In this document: positions 1-8,208 of the stretch, piece after piece
How the letters are laid out: the number at the start of each line of letters is the position of its first letter
Numbering within the stretch: position 1 is the first letter of the stretch
Origin: Synechococcus sp. BL107
GTDB taxonomy: Bacteria > Cyanobacteriota > Cyanobacteriia > PCC-6307 > Cyanobiaceae
Assembly (NCBI RefSeq): GCF_000153805.1
Contig: NZ_DS022298.1
Coordinates: 1,161,434-1,225,433, forward strand
Length of the DNA stretch: 64,000 bases
Direction of reading: 5' to 3'
The notes under the pieces: model-generated
Databases searched by the model: none
The model's input: only the letters and a program-made list of their open reading frames with translations
What the model was told of the DNA's origin: nothing
Position numbers and translations under genes: made by a program

Positions 1-1
1 T

Positions 2-991
2 GAGGAAGCCTTAAAGGCCAATCTGGTGGAGCACCAATCCCGATCGACAGAGCTGGTGTTGATCCGCGGCGAACGGGCTCTGCAGCAAGCGTTCATGCAG
101 GGGTTGAGGGCCGTTCGTAGCCACATTGATAGTGGTGGCCCTGGAGCGGCATCGAGTTGGGACGCGCTTGAGCTGCTCCAACGTCGTTGGCAGGATCGGG
201 TTGAGCTTCAACTTGTTGCCCTTGCACCTCTTCCCTTTTGGACGAGTGCTGAGGCGGAATCCATGGCCAGGCGACTCGCGAAGTGCCGGGGGCTTCTGGG
301 CGGGGTGCTGGATCCATCAATGGTGGGGCCAGCGGTCGATCAGTCGTTGAAGGCCCTACTTGAGCTGGCTGATCGCCATGGCCTTGCCGTGGATTTGCAT
401 ATTGATGAAGCCGACCATGCACCGGCACAAGGGGTGAAACAGCTCCTACGGGCCTTGACGATCACTCCGGTGGAGGTGCCGATCACTTGCAGTCATGCCA
501 GCAGCCTTGCGCTGTTGCCCCAGGCAGCGTTGCAACGACTTGGCGAGCGCATGATCAGGGCCAATCTGCAGGTGGTTGCCCTACCCCTGACGAATGCTTG
601 GTTGCTGGAACGACGATCCGACATCACTCCGCTGCAGCGGCCTCAAGCTCCCATCCGACAACTCCAACGATCTGGCGTCCGCGTTGCCGTTGCCGGCGAC
701 AACGTCGCTGATCCCTGGTTCCCTGCTGGTGATTTCGATCCTCTGTCGTTGATGGCTGCTGCCATTCCACTCACCCAGCTTTTGCCTTGGCAGCGTCTTG
801 GTTTGGCGCCCTTCACGACGGCGGCGGCCGGAGTTCTTGGCCTGTCTTGGGATGGGGTGCTGCGTCGGGGTGCCCCTGCCGATCTGGTGGCGGTGAAGGG
901 AACGAGTTGGTCGGATGTCTTGCGCGGGTCGTCGTCTCGGCGTGTTCTCGTTCAGGGGCAATGGTTGTCGTCGACATTCCCGACCAAGTAA
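2..991 (+). CDS. Cytosine deaminase-like amidohydrolase (5' partial)
   Basis: The frame is open to the first base of the window, so the true start lies upstream; GTG at 26 is only the first internal start codon. The protein resembles CodA-type cytosine deaminases of the amidohydrolase superfamily, which hydrolyse cytosine to uracil and ammonia in pyrimidine salvage. Counting from GTG 26, the visible landmarks are RSHID near residue 31, LHIDE near 124 (metal His and catalytic Glu positions in CodA), CSHASS near 155 and AGDNVADPW near 223 (the GHDDVFDPW equivalent with its catalytic Asp). The C-terminal amidohydrolase tail (RRGAPADLVAV) is present. Substrate could be another aminopyrimidine or aminopyrrole compound; the class is fairly safe, the exact substrate is inferred. 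Confidence 0.75.
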   Translation, partial: EEALKANLVEHQSRSTELVLIRGERALQQAFMQGLRAVRSHIDSGGPGAASSWDALELLQRRWQDRVELQLVALAPLPFWTSAEAESMARRLAKCRGLLGGVLDPSMVGPAVDQSLKALLELADRHGLAVDLHIDEADHAPAQGVKQLLRALTITPVEVPITCSHASSLALLPQAALQRLGERMIRANLQVVALPLTNAWLLERRSDITPLQRPQAPIRQLQRSGVRVAVAGDNVADPWFPAGDFDPLSLMAAAIPLTQLLPWQRLGLAPFTTAAAGVLGLSWDGVLRRGAPADLVAVKGTSWSDVLRGSSSRRVLVQGQWLSSTFPTK

Positions 992-1025
992 CGGTTAGAC
1001 CCATTGGAGTGAACCGTCTGCAGCC

Positions 1026-2384
1026 ATGACTCGCGCCGATGCGCTTCTCGCTCTAAGACAGGATTTAGCCCATATTTCCGACCTGGATCTTCAGGACGAA
1101 CCTGGCCAGTTGCTGCGTTGTTCCCGCGATGCATACGACTACTCGCCTGTGCTGACTCCCAAGCTTGCGGGGGCCCGTGCGCAGTTGGTGTCTCGCCCTC
1201 AGTCGGTGGCCGCCGTCGAACAGTTAGCAGCAGCGTGTGCCAAACATGGCGTCCCACTCACGGTGCGGGGTGCTGGCACCGGGAATTATGGGCAATGCGT
1301 CCCCCTCGAGGGCGGGATGGTGATGCTCACCACTGGTTTGCAGCGCATTCGCAAGTTTGATCCCGTCACGGGTGTCGTCACGGTGGAGCCGGGTTGCCAG
1401 ATGAGTCATTTGGATCAGGAGCTACGCCGTCATCAGCGTGAGTTGCGCTTGCTTCCCAGTACTTGGCGCAGCGCAACGGTGGGTGGTTTTGTTGCGGGGG
1501 GATCGGGGGGGATTGGTTCGATTCGCTGGGGATTTCTGCGCGATCCAGGCCACTTGTTGGGTCTTGAGGTCGTGCCGATGACGACCGATGCCCATTGCCA
1601 TCAATTGGATGAAATTGAGGCGGAACCACTGAATCATTCATACGGCACGAACGGGATTATTACGGCGTTGACGTTGTCCACGGCTCCTGCGGTGAACTGG
1701 CATCAGGTCTGCATCGACTGCATGGATTGGGCCGATGCCGTGGCGTTGTTGTTGGCGTGTGGACGCTCCGCCGTGTCGCTTCAGCTCGCAACGGCACTAG
1801 AAGCCTCCGTTTTGGATTGCTTGCCTGGTTGGAGTGGCCCGGCCAAGGGTCAACACAGGTTGTTGTTGTTGGTGGCCCCGGATGGTATTGCAAGCCTGAA
1901 ACGCTTAGCCGCTGATTCCGGGGCTGATCTGCAGGATCTTGGCCCGGAGGATTTCAACGCTGGCAATGGTTTACGGGAACTGAGTTGGAATCACACCACG
2001 TTGCACATGCGCGCTTCGGAGCCAGGCTGGACATACCTGCAAATGCTGTTACCGCAACCAGAACTCCCTGCCATGCAGGCGCTTCGGGACCATTGGGGTG
2101 ATGATTTGCTGTGGCATCTGGAGCTTGTGAAACAGCAAGGCTCCGTGCGTGTGGCGGCATTACCGCTTGTGCGTTGGCGTGGGGCTGCGTTGTTAGAGCA
2201 GCTCATGGACGACTGTCGTGCCCATGGCGCTTTCGTGTTTAACCCCCATGTGATCACCGTGGAAGACGGGGGGCTTGGTGTTGTAGACGGTGATCAAGTC
2301 GCAGCCAAACAACGCTTTGATCCGGATGGCCTGATGAACCCCGGCAAACTTCGCGGTTGGCTCGAGCGTACTCAAAACAGCTGA
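1026..2384 (+). CDS. FAD-binding oxidoreductase (GlcD/PCMH type)
   Basis: A 452-residue flavoprotein of the GlcD/FAD-linked oxidase family. The N-terminal PCMH-type FAD domain (about residues 50-230) shows VRGAGTGNYGQ, then VVTVEPGC and GGFVAGGSGGIGS, the usual FAD pyrophosphate-binding segments. The C-terminal half corresponds to the oxidase cap, ending in FDPDGLMNPGKL, a signature of this family. Members oxidise glycolate, D-lactate or other 2-hydroxyacids and some sugars; nothing in the sequence fixes the substrate. It starts 34 bases after the deaminase-like gene on the same strand, so co-transcription is likely. Confidence 0.8.
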   Translation: MTRADALLALRQDLAHISDLDLQDEPGQLLRCSRDAYDYSPVLTPKLAGARAQLVSRPQSVAAVEQLAAACAKHGVPLTVRGAGTGNYGQCVPLEGGMVMLTTGLQRIRKFDPVTGVVTVEPGCQMSHLDQELRRHQRELRLLPSTWRSATVGGFVAGGSGGIGSIRWGFLRDPGHLLGLEVVPMTTDAHCHQLDEIEAEPLNHSYGTNGIITALTLSTAPAVNWHQVCIDCMDWADAVALLLACGRSAVSLQLATALEASVLDCLPGWSGPAKGQHRLLLLVAPDGIASLKRLAADSGADLQDLGPEDFNAGNGLRELSWNHTTLHMRASEPGWTYLQMLLPQPELPAMQALRDHWGDDLLWHLELVKQQGSVRVAALPLVRWRGAALLEQLMDDCRAHGAFVFNPHVITVEDGGLGVVDGDQVAAKQRFDPDGLMNPGKLRGWLERTQNS

Positions 2385-2391
2385 ACGAAAA

Positions 2392-2952
2392 TCAGCACCC
2401 CAAGCTGTCGAAGGTGGATACGCCGGTGGTTGGATTGATGCCATCGGCATCGCGGCACAGCCGTCGTTGGTCATCACGATCCAGCAAGGCGTCCGTGAAA
2501 TCGGCGCCTTCAATCAGGGCTTTGCTGAAACTGCTGCCTGAAGCGATCACCCCAATCAGGACGGCATCTCGTAGATCAGAGGCTACGAAATCGGCACGGT
2601 CCATCAGGGCATCGGATAGGTCGGCGCCTCGGAAGTCCGCCTCAGCAAAAGCCCCCTGCGTGAGGATTGCGCCATGGAGGATTGCGTCGCGAAAATCGGC
2701 CCCCCGGCCTGTCGCTCCAGCAAACGAGGTGTTGGCCAGGTTTTGACCTCGAAAATCCCCGTTGCTTTGGTTGGTGAGGGTGTAATCGACCGTTTCCTGG
2801 AACAGGGCACGATCTTGCAATCCAAAACCGGCGGAGGTGTCGAGGGCGACGGCGGCGCTGGGCGAAACCCAAAGACACACCATGAGCGCGACTGCCAGCG
2901 CTGCTCGCAAAACCGAATGGCGCATCACGGATTGGTCCATAACCCGATTCAC
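2392..2952 (-). CDS. Exported pentapeptide-repeat protein
   Basis: A 186-residue protein beginning with a hydrophobic signal peptide (about residues 12-36, ending near SAAVA) followed by pentapeptide repeats of the A(D/N)LXX type, seen as runs such as ADFRGADLSDALMDRADF between about residues 65 and 165. Such repeats fold as a right-handed beta-helix; lumenal pentapeptide proteins are common in cyanobacteria, with no settled function. The GTG start at 2952 overlaps the folC stop by four bases (GTGA), suggesting translational coupling; ATG at 2940 or 2925 are alternatives. It is the last gene of the argD-folC unit. Two Cys near the C-terminus could form a disulfide after export. Confidence 0.82.
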   Translation of the reverse strand: MNRVMDQSVMRHSVLRAALAVALMVCLWVSPSAAVALDTSAGFGLQDRALFQETVDYTLTNQSNGDFRGQNLANTSFAGATGRGADFRDAILHGAILTQGAFAEADFRGADLSDALMDRADFVASDLRDAVLIGVIASGSSFSKALIEGADFTDALLDRDDQRRLCRDADGINPTTGVSTFDSLGC

Positions 2953-4196
2953 TTTGCCTCAATAATCCCTTGGGCCATCAATTCACCGAGCAGATAAAGC
3001 GACCCAGCAATCAGTGGAGATGGATTGGGCCAAGAGCCAGGTGCTGAGGCCAGCCCATTCAGTACGTCCACCACGTCATTGGCCCGTCCCATCTGATCAA
3101 CAAGGTTTGGACATGCGTCGGATAGACGATCCAGGGTCCAACTTTCGTGTCCAGGCACGGGGATGATCCAGGCGAAGTCGTTGGGTTTCAGCAGAAGCTG
3201 CAGCATCTCGGGGGCTTGTTTGTGGGCTTGAATTCCCAAAATCCAAAGCTGAGTGTGTTGGCGATCGCACCAGCACGCACGTTCTTGGGCTAGTTGGGCT
3301 GCGGCAGCCGGGTTATGGGCTCCATCCAGACGAATCGGTCGCCCGTTCCAGAGCACCGTTTGAAGACGACCGGGCCAATAGGCCTTGGCGAGCCCTTGCC
3401 GAATGGATGGATCCGAAATCTTGGAACCCAACTTCCGGATTTGTCGGAGAGCGCCGTAGGCAACGGCGCCGTTACTCCGTTGCAGGGTTCCTGGTAGTCC
3501 AAGGTCCCAATCATCGGGAAGTGGTTCTACCCATTCCAGGGTGGCGCCCACCGTGCGTGTGTGCTCTTCCAAAACGGCACGCACAGGATCCAGTTGGGCG
3601 GCACTAATCACGTGGGCGCCGGGGCTGATGGCAGCAGCTTTTTCTCGGCTGATGGCCGTCAGCGTGTCCCCGAGATGTTCGCGGTGATCGATGCCAATCG
3701 CACCCACGGCAATCAGCGGACGTTGGGGGTGGGCTGTAGTGGCATCGAGGCGGCCACCGAGTCCTGCCTCAAGCACCATCCAATCCACCTCGTTGGCTTT
3801 GAAGTGCAGGAAGGCTGCGGTGATCAAGCGCTCAAATGTGGTGAGCTGGTGCTGTTCCGCAAATGGTTCCAGCGCCTGTAACCGCTGATGGAGTTCCACC
3901 AGAGTGATCGATTTTTGATTAACGCAAATCCGCTCGCACCAGCTCACCAGATGGGGTGAGGTGGTGAGTCCAGAACGCACACCAGCTGCGGATAAACCGC
4001 TGTGGATCATGCAAGCAATCGACCCTTTCCCGTTGGTTCCCACAACCTGGACGGCGGGTGTGTTGCTGCAAGGATCTCCCAATTCAGAGAGAACGCGATG
4101 CATTCGATCCAGGGATAGATCCATGCCCCGTTGTTCGAACGGTGGCAAAAGGCGCTGAATCAGACGGTGCAGTGCAGCGTCCGGGGGGTGCGTCAC
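2949..4196 (-). CDS. folC: Folylpolyglutamate synthase / dihydrofolate synthase
   Basis: A 415-residue member of the Mur ligase superfamily that adds glutamate to dihydropteroate and/or tetrahydrofolate with ATP in the cytosol. Visible family marks are the P-loop VVGTNGKGSIACMI near residue 50, the omega-loop region TTSPHLVSWCERI, FERLITAAFLHF, the LEAGLGGRLDATT motif near 142 and a conserved DGAHNPAA near 315. Length is normal for FolC. The GTG start overlaps the argD stop by four bases, and its own stop overlaps the downstream pentapeptide gene in the same way, so argD-folC-pentapeptide reads as one operon. Confidence 0.93.
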   Translation of the reverse strand: MTHPPDAALHRLIQRLLPPFEQRGMDLSLDRMHRVLSELGDPCSNTPAVQVVGTNGKGSIACMIHSGLSAAGVRSGLTTSPHLVSWCERICVNQKSITLVELHQRLQALEPFAEQHQLTTFERLITAAFLHFKANEVDWMVLEAGLGGRLDATTAHPQRPLIAVGAIGIDHREHLGDTLTAISREKAAAISPGAHVISAAQLDPVRAVLEEHTRTVGATLEWVEPLPDDWDLGLPGTLQRSNGAVAYGALRQIRKLGSKISDPSIRQGLAKAYWPGRLQTVLWNGRPIRLDGAHNPAAAAQLAQERACWCDRQHTQLWILGIQAHKQAPEMLQLLLKPNDFAWIIPVPGHESWTLDRLSDACPNLVDQMGRANDVVDVLNGLASAPGSWPNPSPLIAGSLYLLGELMAQGIIEAK

Positions 4197-5377
4197 GCCT
4201 GTATCAGTTGGAGTGTGCGCTCCAAGCGTGCAAGAAGTGCAGACACATCACGACGGGAGATCACGAGGGCAGGCACCATGCGCACAACCTTTGGACCTGC
4301 AGGAACAAGGAGCAGTTTTTGATCCAGGGCCGCTTTCACAACAGCTCCGGCATTGAGGTCACAATCGTCTCGAAGCACGAGTCCTTGCAGAAGTCCCCAC
4401 CCTCTGGCCTGGTGAAGCACGTTTGGGAAGCGTTCGACCAGGGTTTCCAATCCGTGGCGTAGCTGTTCACCGCGCTCGCGCACATTGCGGAGCAAATGGC
4501 GTCGTTCCAGTTCCCTCGCCACCGTGAGACCGGCTCGACAGGCAAAAGGATTGCCTCCAAAGGTGCTGGCGTGGTCGCCGGGTTCAAAAATGTCGGCCTG
4601 TTGGCTCACCAGTAAGGCACCGATGGCATGGCCACCGCCTAGACCTTTCGCCAAGGTGATGGCGTCCGGAATAACCCCGAGCTGTTCATAACCCCAAAGT
4701 TCACCGCTGCGGCCCATGCCCACTTGCACTTCGTCGAAGATCAGCAGGATTCCTCTTTGGCTGCAATGGCGGCGGATGGCTTGAAAAATAGTGGGATCCC
4801 CCGGAATCACTCCCCCTTCCCCTTGAAGCGGCTCGATTAAGACAGCCGACACCCTTGGGCCATTGGCTTCCGAACGGGCCAGTAAGGCCTCAAAGCTGGC
4901 AAGGTTGTTGTACTCGAAGGTTTCGAAACCCTCCACCATGGGTTCAAAACCCTTGTGATATCTCGGCTGACCCGTGGCGCTGACGGCTGCCAAGGTTCGT
5001 CCGTGAAAACTGGCAGCTGCCGTAAGGATGATCGGGCGTTCGATGCCAAGGCGTTGATGGCCGTGCTTGCGAGCCAACTTGATGGCCGCTTCGTTGGCCT
5101 CAGCACCGGAGTTGCAGAAAAAAACGCTATCGGCGCAGCTGTTGTCCACTAGCCAGCGGGCCAGTTGTTCTTGCTCTGGGATTTGATACAGGTTGGAAAC
5201 GTGCTGCAGTCGATTCAGCTGATTCTTCAGCGCACGACGCATCACTCTGTCGCTGTGACCCAACGTGCAAGTGGCAATTCCAGCCACCGCGTCGAGATAT
5301 CGATGCCCTTGATCGTCGCGAAGCCAACAGCCGCGTCCACTGATCAAAGTCAGTGGATAACGGTTGTAGGTGCCCAT
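4193..5377 (-). CDS. argD: Acetylornithine aminotransferase
   Basis: A class III PLP aminotransferase converting N-acetylglutamate semialdehyde to N-acetylornithine in arginine synthesis. Landmarks: NSGAEANEAAIKLARK near the phosphate-binding region, SFHGRTLA, LIEPLQGEGG, FDEVQVGMGRSG and the PLP lysine in TLAKGLGGGHAIGA. The start is set at the ATG at 5377 (MGTYNRYPLTL); the frame stays open further upstream but that part lies over a tRNA-Leu gene. The resulting 394 residues match the family. It heads a three-gene operon with folC; argF, another arginine gene, is elsewhere in the window (61 kb). Confidence 0.93.
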   Translation of the reverse strand: MGTYNRYPLTLISGRGCWLRDDQGHRYLDAVAGIATCTLGHSDRVMRRALKNQLNRLQHVSNLYQIPEQEQLARWLVDNSCADSVFFCNSGAEANEAAIKLARKHGHQRLGIERPIILTAAASFHGRTLAAVSATGQPRYHKGFEPMVEGFETFEYNNLASFEALLARSEANGPRVSAVLIEPLQGEGGVIPGDPTIFQAIRRHCSQRGILLIFDEVQVGMGRSGELWGYEQLGVIPDAITLAKGLGGGHAIGALLVSQQADIFEPGDHASTFGGNPFACRAGLTVARELERRHLLRNVRERGEQLRHGLETLVERFPNVLHQARGWGLLQGLVLRDDCDLNAGAVVKAALDQKLLLVPAGPKVVRMVPALVISRRDVSALLARLERTLQLIQA

Positions 5378-5385
5378 GATTGCAG

Positions 5386-5467
5386 TGGGAGCACTCGGAC
5401 TTGAACCGAGAAGACCGAAGTCGGTGCATTTTGAGTGCACTGCGTCTACCAATTCCGCCATGCTCCC
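5386..5467 (-). tRNA. tRNA-Leu (CAA anticodon)
   Basis: Reading the minus strand, a 7-bp acceptor stem GGGAGCA/TGCTCCC encloses a class II tRNA with D-arm GGCGGAATTGGTAGACGC, an anticodon stem-loop with loop CTCAAAA (anticodon CAA, codon UUG), a variable arm and a TTCAAGTC T-loop. The CCA end is not encoded. It lies eight bases upstream of the argD start on the same strand. Confidence 0.95.
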
Positions 5468-5520
5468 GCACAACAATTGTATGGACTGACGTCCCCGTTT
5501 CAGGAATTCAACGGACTGGT

Positions 5521-6849
5521 TTAGAAACCGTCGCGTTCAACGGTTGCGCCTACACCACGTAGCTTGGTTTCCACGTTGTCGTAGCCACGATCAAGGTGAG
5601 CCAAACCCGACACCTGAGTGGTGCCGGATGCTGATAATCCCGCCAGCACCATCGCCGCCGCTGCTCGAAGATCGCTGCCGGTGACGGGTGCACCGCTGAG
5701 GGACGGCACGCCTTGAACGATGGCCGTGCTGCCATCAACGCGAATGGCAGCCCCCATGCGTTGCAGCTCAGCCACATGCTGAAGCCGATTTTCATAGATT
5801 TTTTCGCTGATCACGCTGGTGCCTTGCGCTGTTGACATCAGGGCCATGAACGGAGCCTGCAGGTCGGTCGGAAAGCCAGGGAAAGGTTGGGTTGTGATGT
5901 CTGTTGCGACGATCTCCCCAGGGGTGATTTGGATGCTTCTGCCGTTGATCTCGAGGGAGCAACCGCAATCACGCAATTTTTGAAGAACAGCGTTCATATG
6001 CTCTGGTACAACCGGCTCTACACACATGCTGGAACGGGTAATCGCAGCAGCCATGAGAAAGGTGCCGGCTTCGATGCGATCGGGAATCACGGCGTAACCG
6101 CGGCAACCATGAAGTGATGGCACTCCCTCAATCGTGATCACGGGTCCCCCTGCGCCAGTCACCTTGGCTCCCATCACATTCAGCAGGTTGGCAAGGTCTT
6201 GAACCTCGGGTTCTTGAGCAGCATTTTCGATTTTGGTGGTGCCTTCCGCTAAGACGGCGGCCATCAAAATTGTTTCAGTGGCGCCCACGCTGGGGCAATC
6301 CAAGACGATGGCAGCGCCCTTGAGTCGTCGGTTGGACCCTTTTGCCGAAGCCGTCACGATGCCGTGTTGGACGGTGACGACGGCGCCAAGGGCCTTAAGT
6401 CCACGGATGTGCTCCACAACGGGCCGGGCTCCAATCCGGCATCCACCGGGGAGAGGAACCTTGGCGTGACCCATTCGACCGAGGAGGGAGCCAATGCTGA
6501 AAAAACTGGCGCGCAGGCTATTGACGAGTTCGTAGGGAGGCTCTGCATTAGTGAGTTGTTTTGCGGTCAGAGCTACCCGACTATCACTGCGCTCAACCTG
6601 CACTCCAAGCGCACCCAGAATGTCGCCCATTCCTTGAATGTCAGTTAGGTCAGGGACATTGACTAGCTCGACCGTTTCGTCGGTTAGAAGACTGGCTGTC
6701 ATCAACACCAGGGCTGAATTCTTGGCTCCGCTCACGGTCAACGTTCCCTGTAAACGTTGACCGCCTTTGACGTTTAGATGCTGGGTGACACTCTGTTGAG
6801 ACGCAATTGCACCCACCACCATGTCCTCTAACAACTGACGTTTCTGCAT
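5521..6849 (-). CDS. murA: UDP-N-acetylglucosamine 1-carboxyvinyltransferase
   Basis: A 442-residue EPSP-synthase-like enzyme that transfers enolpyruvate from PEP to UDP-GlcNAc, the first committed step of peptidoglycan synthesis. Seen: SGAKNSAL near residue 40 (substrate-contact Lys-Asn), the active-site loop GGCRIGARPVVEHI with the catalytic Cys near 137, and the C-terminal DLRAAAAMVLAGL followed by DRGYDNVETKLRGVGA. The Cys means a fosfomycin-sensitive type would be expected from family knowledge. ATG at 6849 is used; ATG at 6822 is a possible shorter start. It is separated from argD by the tRNA-Leu gene. Confidence 0.95.
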   Translation of the reverse strand: MQKRQLLEDMVVGAIASQQSVTQHLNVKGGQRLQGTLTVSGAKNSALVLMTASLLTDETVELVNVPDLTDIQGMGDILGALGVQVERSDSRVALTAKQLTNAEPPYELVNSLRASFFSIGSLLGRMGHAKVPLPGGCRIGARPVVEHIRGLKALGAVVTVQHGIVTASAKGSNRRLKGAAIVLDCPSVGATETILMAAVLAEGTTKIENAAQEPEVQDLANLLNVMGAKVTGAGGPVITIEGVPSLHGCRGYAVIPDRIEAGTFLMAAAITRSSMCVEPVVPEHMNAVLQKLRDCGCSLEINGRSIQITPGEIVATDITTQPFPGFPTDLQAPFMALMSTAQGTSVISEKIYENRLQHVAELQRMGAAIRVDGSTAIVQGVPSLSGAPVTGSDLRAAAAMVLAGLSASGTTQVSGLAHLDRGYDNVETKLRGVGATVERDGF

Positions 6850-6977
6850 ATTCGCAATTGTGGATGAGACCGTCTAGACGGCCGGCGTTCAAACTGGATT
6901 GATGGCTTTGGTCTGTGCTGGTCGTTGGCGATGCGTCAATGCCGTATGGTCATCCGGTCGCTAAAACGACAACGCCC

Positions 6978-7061
6978 GCGGATGTGGCGGAATTGGTAGA
7001 CGCGCTAGTTTCAGGTACTAGTGGTGGCAACATCGTGGGAGTTCAAGTCTCCCCATCCGCA
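6978..7061 (+). tRNA. tRNA-Leu (CAG anticodon)
   Basis: An 84-base class II tRNA. The acceptor stem GCGGATG pairs with CATCCGC; the D-arm is GGCGGAATTGGTAGACGC; the anticodon stem CTAGT/ACTAG carries loop TTCAGGT (anticodon CAG, codon CUG); the T-loop is GTTCAAGTC. No CCA is encoded. Confidence 0.95.
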
Positions 7062-7095
7062 CTACCTTGACGATGCGACCAACAATTATCCAACC

Positions 7096-7344
7096 ATGAT
7101 CGTCCTGAAGATTTCTAATGCTTCGGAAGTTGTGGCTTCAAAGGTTGGCCGATTTCTAGAGCGCCTCACCCCTGATTCCATCGACCAAACGACGGTTGAA
7201 GACCAGGTGATTAAAAAGTTGATCGAAAACTTGGCTGCCGAGGGATTAAAAGGAGAGGTTGCAGCAATTAATGGTTTGGACCTTGAAGGTGAAGACCTGA
7301 ATGTGCATAAAGGCCTCAAAGTCCGAAAGCACAGCACCTTCTAA
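7096..7344 (+). CDS. Conserved cyanobacterial small protein, unknown function
   Basis: An 82-residue protein starting MIVLKISNASEVV at ATG 7096. An upstream in-frame start would run into the tRNA-Leu gene, so the internal ATG is preferred. It looks alpha-helical, with charged heptad-like stretches (VEDQVIKKLIENLAAEGLKG) and no signal peptide or membrane segment. I do not recognise a named domain. It is followed within about 20 bases by an RNA methyltransferase gene, which suggests co-expression but gives no function. Confidence 0.7.
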   Translation: MIVLKISNASEVVASKVGRFLERLTPDSIDQTTVEDQVIKKLIENLAAEGLKGEVAAINGLDLEGEDLNVHKGLKVRKHSTF

Positions 7345-7363
7345 CGAGGAGTTTTCGAGAGTT

Positions 7364-8203
7364 TTGTCGGAACCGTTGATCAGTAGCCGGCGGAATCCGT
7401 TGGTCAAACGGCTCCGAATGTTGTCGTCCAGGCCTGGGAGAGATGCAGAGGGACTGCTCCTTCTAGAAGGCACGCATCTGCTTCAAGAGTTGTTGTGGAT
7501 CGGGGGACAGCCCACTGAGCTCATCGCAACGGAAGCTTGGTTTGACCGCCACGCCGACCTAATCCAGGCGTTGGATGCGTCTGTTGTTTGGCGACGTGTC
7601 ACCGAGGAGGTCCTGGGAGCTGCCCTCAGCACCGTGACTCCTGATGGTGTGGCTTGTCTCTGCCCCATAACGCTGCTGCCGGAGCCGCCCAAAACCTGTG
7701 ATTTTTGGTTGGTTTTGGACCGAATTCAAGATCCTGGAAACCTCGGATCCCTGTTGCGCTCTGCCTTGGCCGCAGATGTCCAAAGCGTTTGGATGGGATC
7801 TGGAGTGGATCCGTTGGGGGGGAAAGCCTTAAGGGCATCGGCTGGGGCGCTGTTGCAATTGCCCCATCGCCGCTTTGGTCCGGAGCAACAACAGGCGATC
7901 GACGATCTTGATCAAGCCTTGAGGTTGCTCATGGCCCAAGGAATCCAGGTGGTTGCCACCTTGGTGCCTGATGCATCCGGTCCGCTTCGTCCGATTCCCT
8001 ATTGGGAGTTGGATTGGACGCAACCCACAGCGTTGGTGCTTGGCACCGAGGGCGCTGGTCTACATCCACGCCTTCAGGCTTGTTGCACCCATGCGGTCAC
8101 CCTCCCGCATAGTTCAAGGGTTGAGTCGTTAAATGTGGCAGCTGCGGCGGTTCCTCTTCTTTTGGAGCGACGAAGAGCGAGAATGGTCGGTACGCAGCAG
8201 TAG
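7364..8203 (+). CDS. TrmH/SpoU-family RNA 2'-O-methyltransferase
   Basis: A SPOUT methylase that transfers a methyl group from SAM to a ribose 2'-OH in rRNA or tRNA. The N-terminal substrate-binding domain begins at ISSRRNPLVKRLRML and includes LLLLEGTHLL. The C-terminal SpoU domain shows the three motifs: DRIQDPGNLGSLLRSA, LVLGTEGAGLHP and SLNVAAAAVPLL. The start is uncertain: the frame is open to ATG 7301, inside the previous gene, but a TTG at 7364 with AGGAG about 12 bases upstream gives the usual N-terminus. The RNA target cannot be told from sequence. Confidence 0.87.
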   Translation: MSEPLISSRRNPLVKRLRMLSSRPGRDAEGLLLLEGTHLLQELLWIGGQPTELIATEAWFDRHADLIQALDASVVWRRVTEEVLGAALSTVTPDGVACLCPITLLPEPPKTCDFWLVLDRIQDPGNLGSLLRSALAADVQSVWMGSGVDPLGGKALRASAGALLQLPHRRFGPEQQQAIDDLDQALRLLMAQGIQVVATLVPDASGPLRPIPYWELDWTQPTALVLGTEGAGLHPRLQACCTHAVTLPHSSRVESLNVAAAAVPLLLERRRARMVGTQQ

Positions 8204-8208
8204 TTCGG

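Noticed and set aside
5378-5476. N-terminal extension of ArgD
   Set aside because: It covers the tRNA-Leu gene; the ATG at 5377 gives the family's usual N-terminus.
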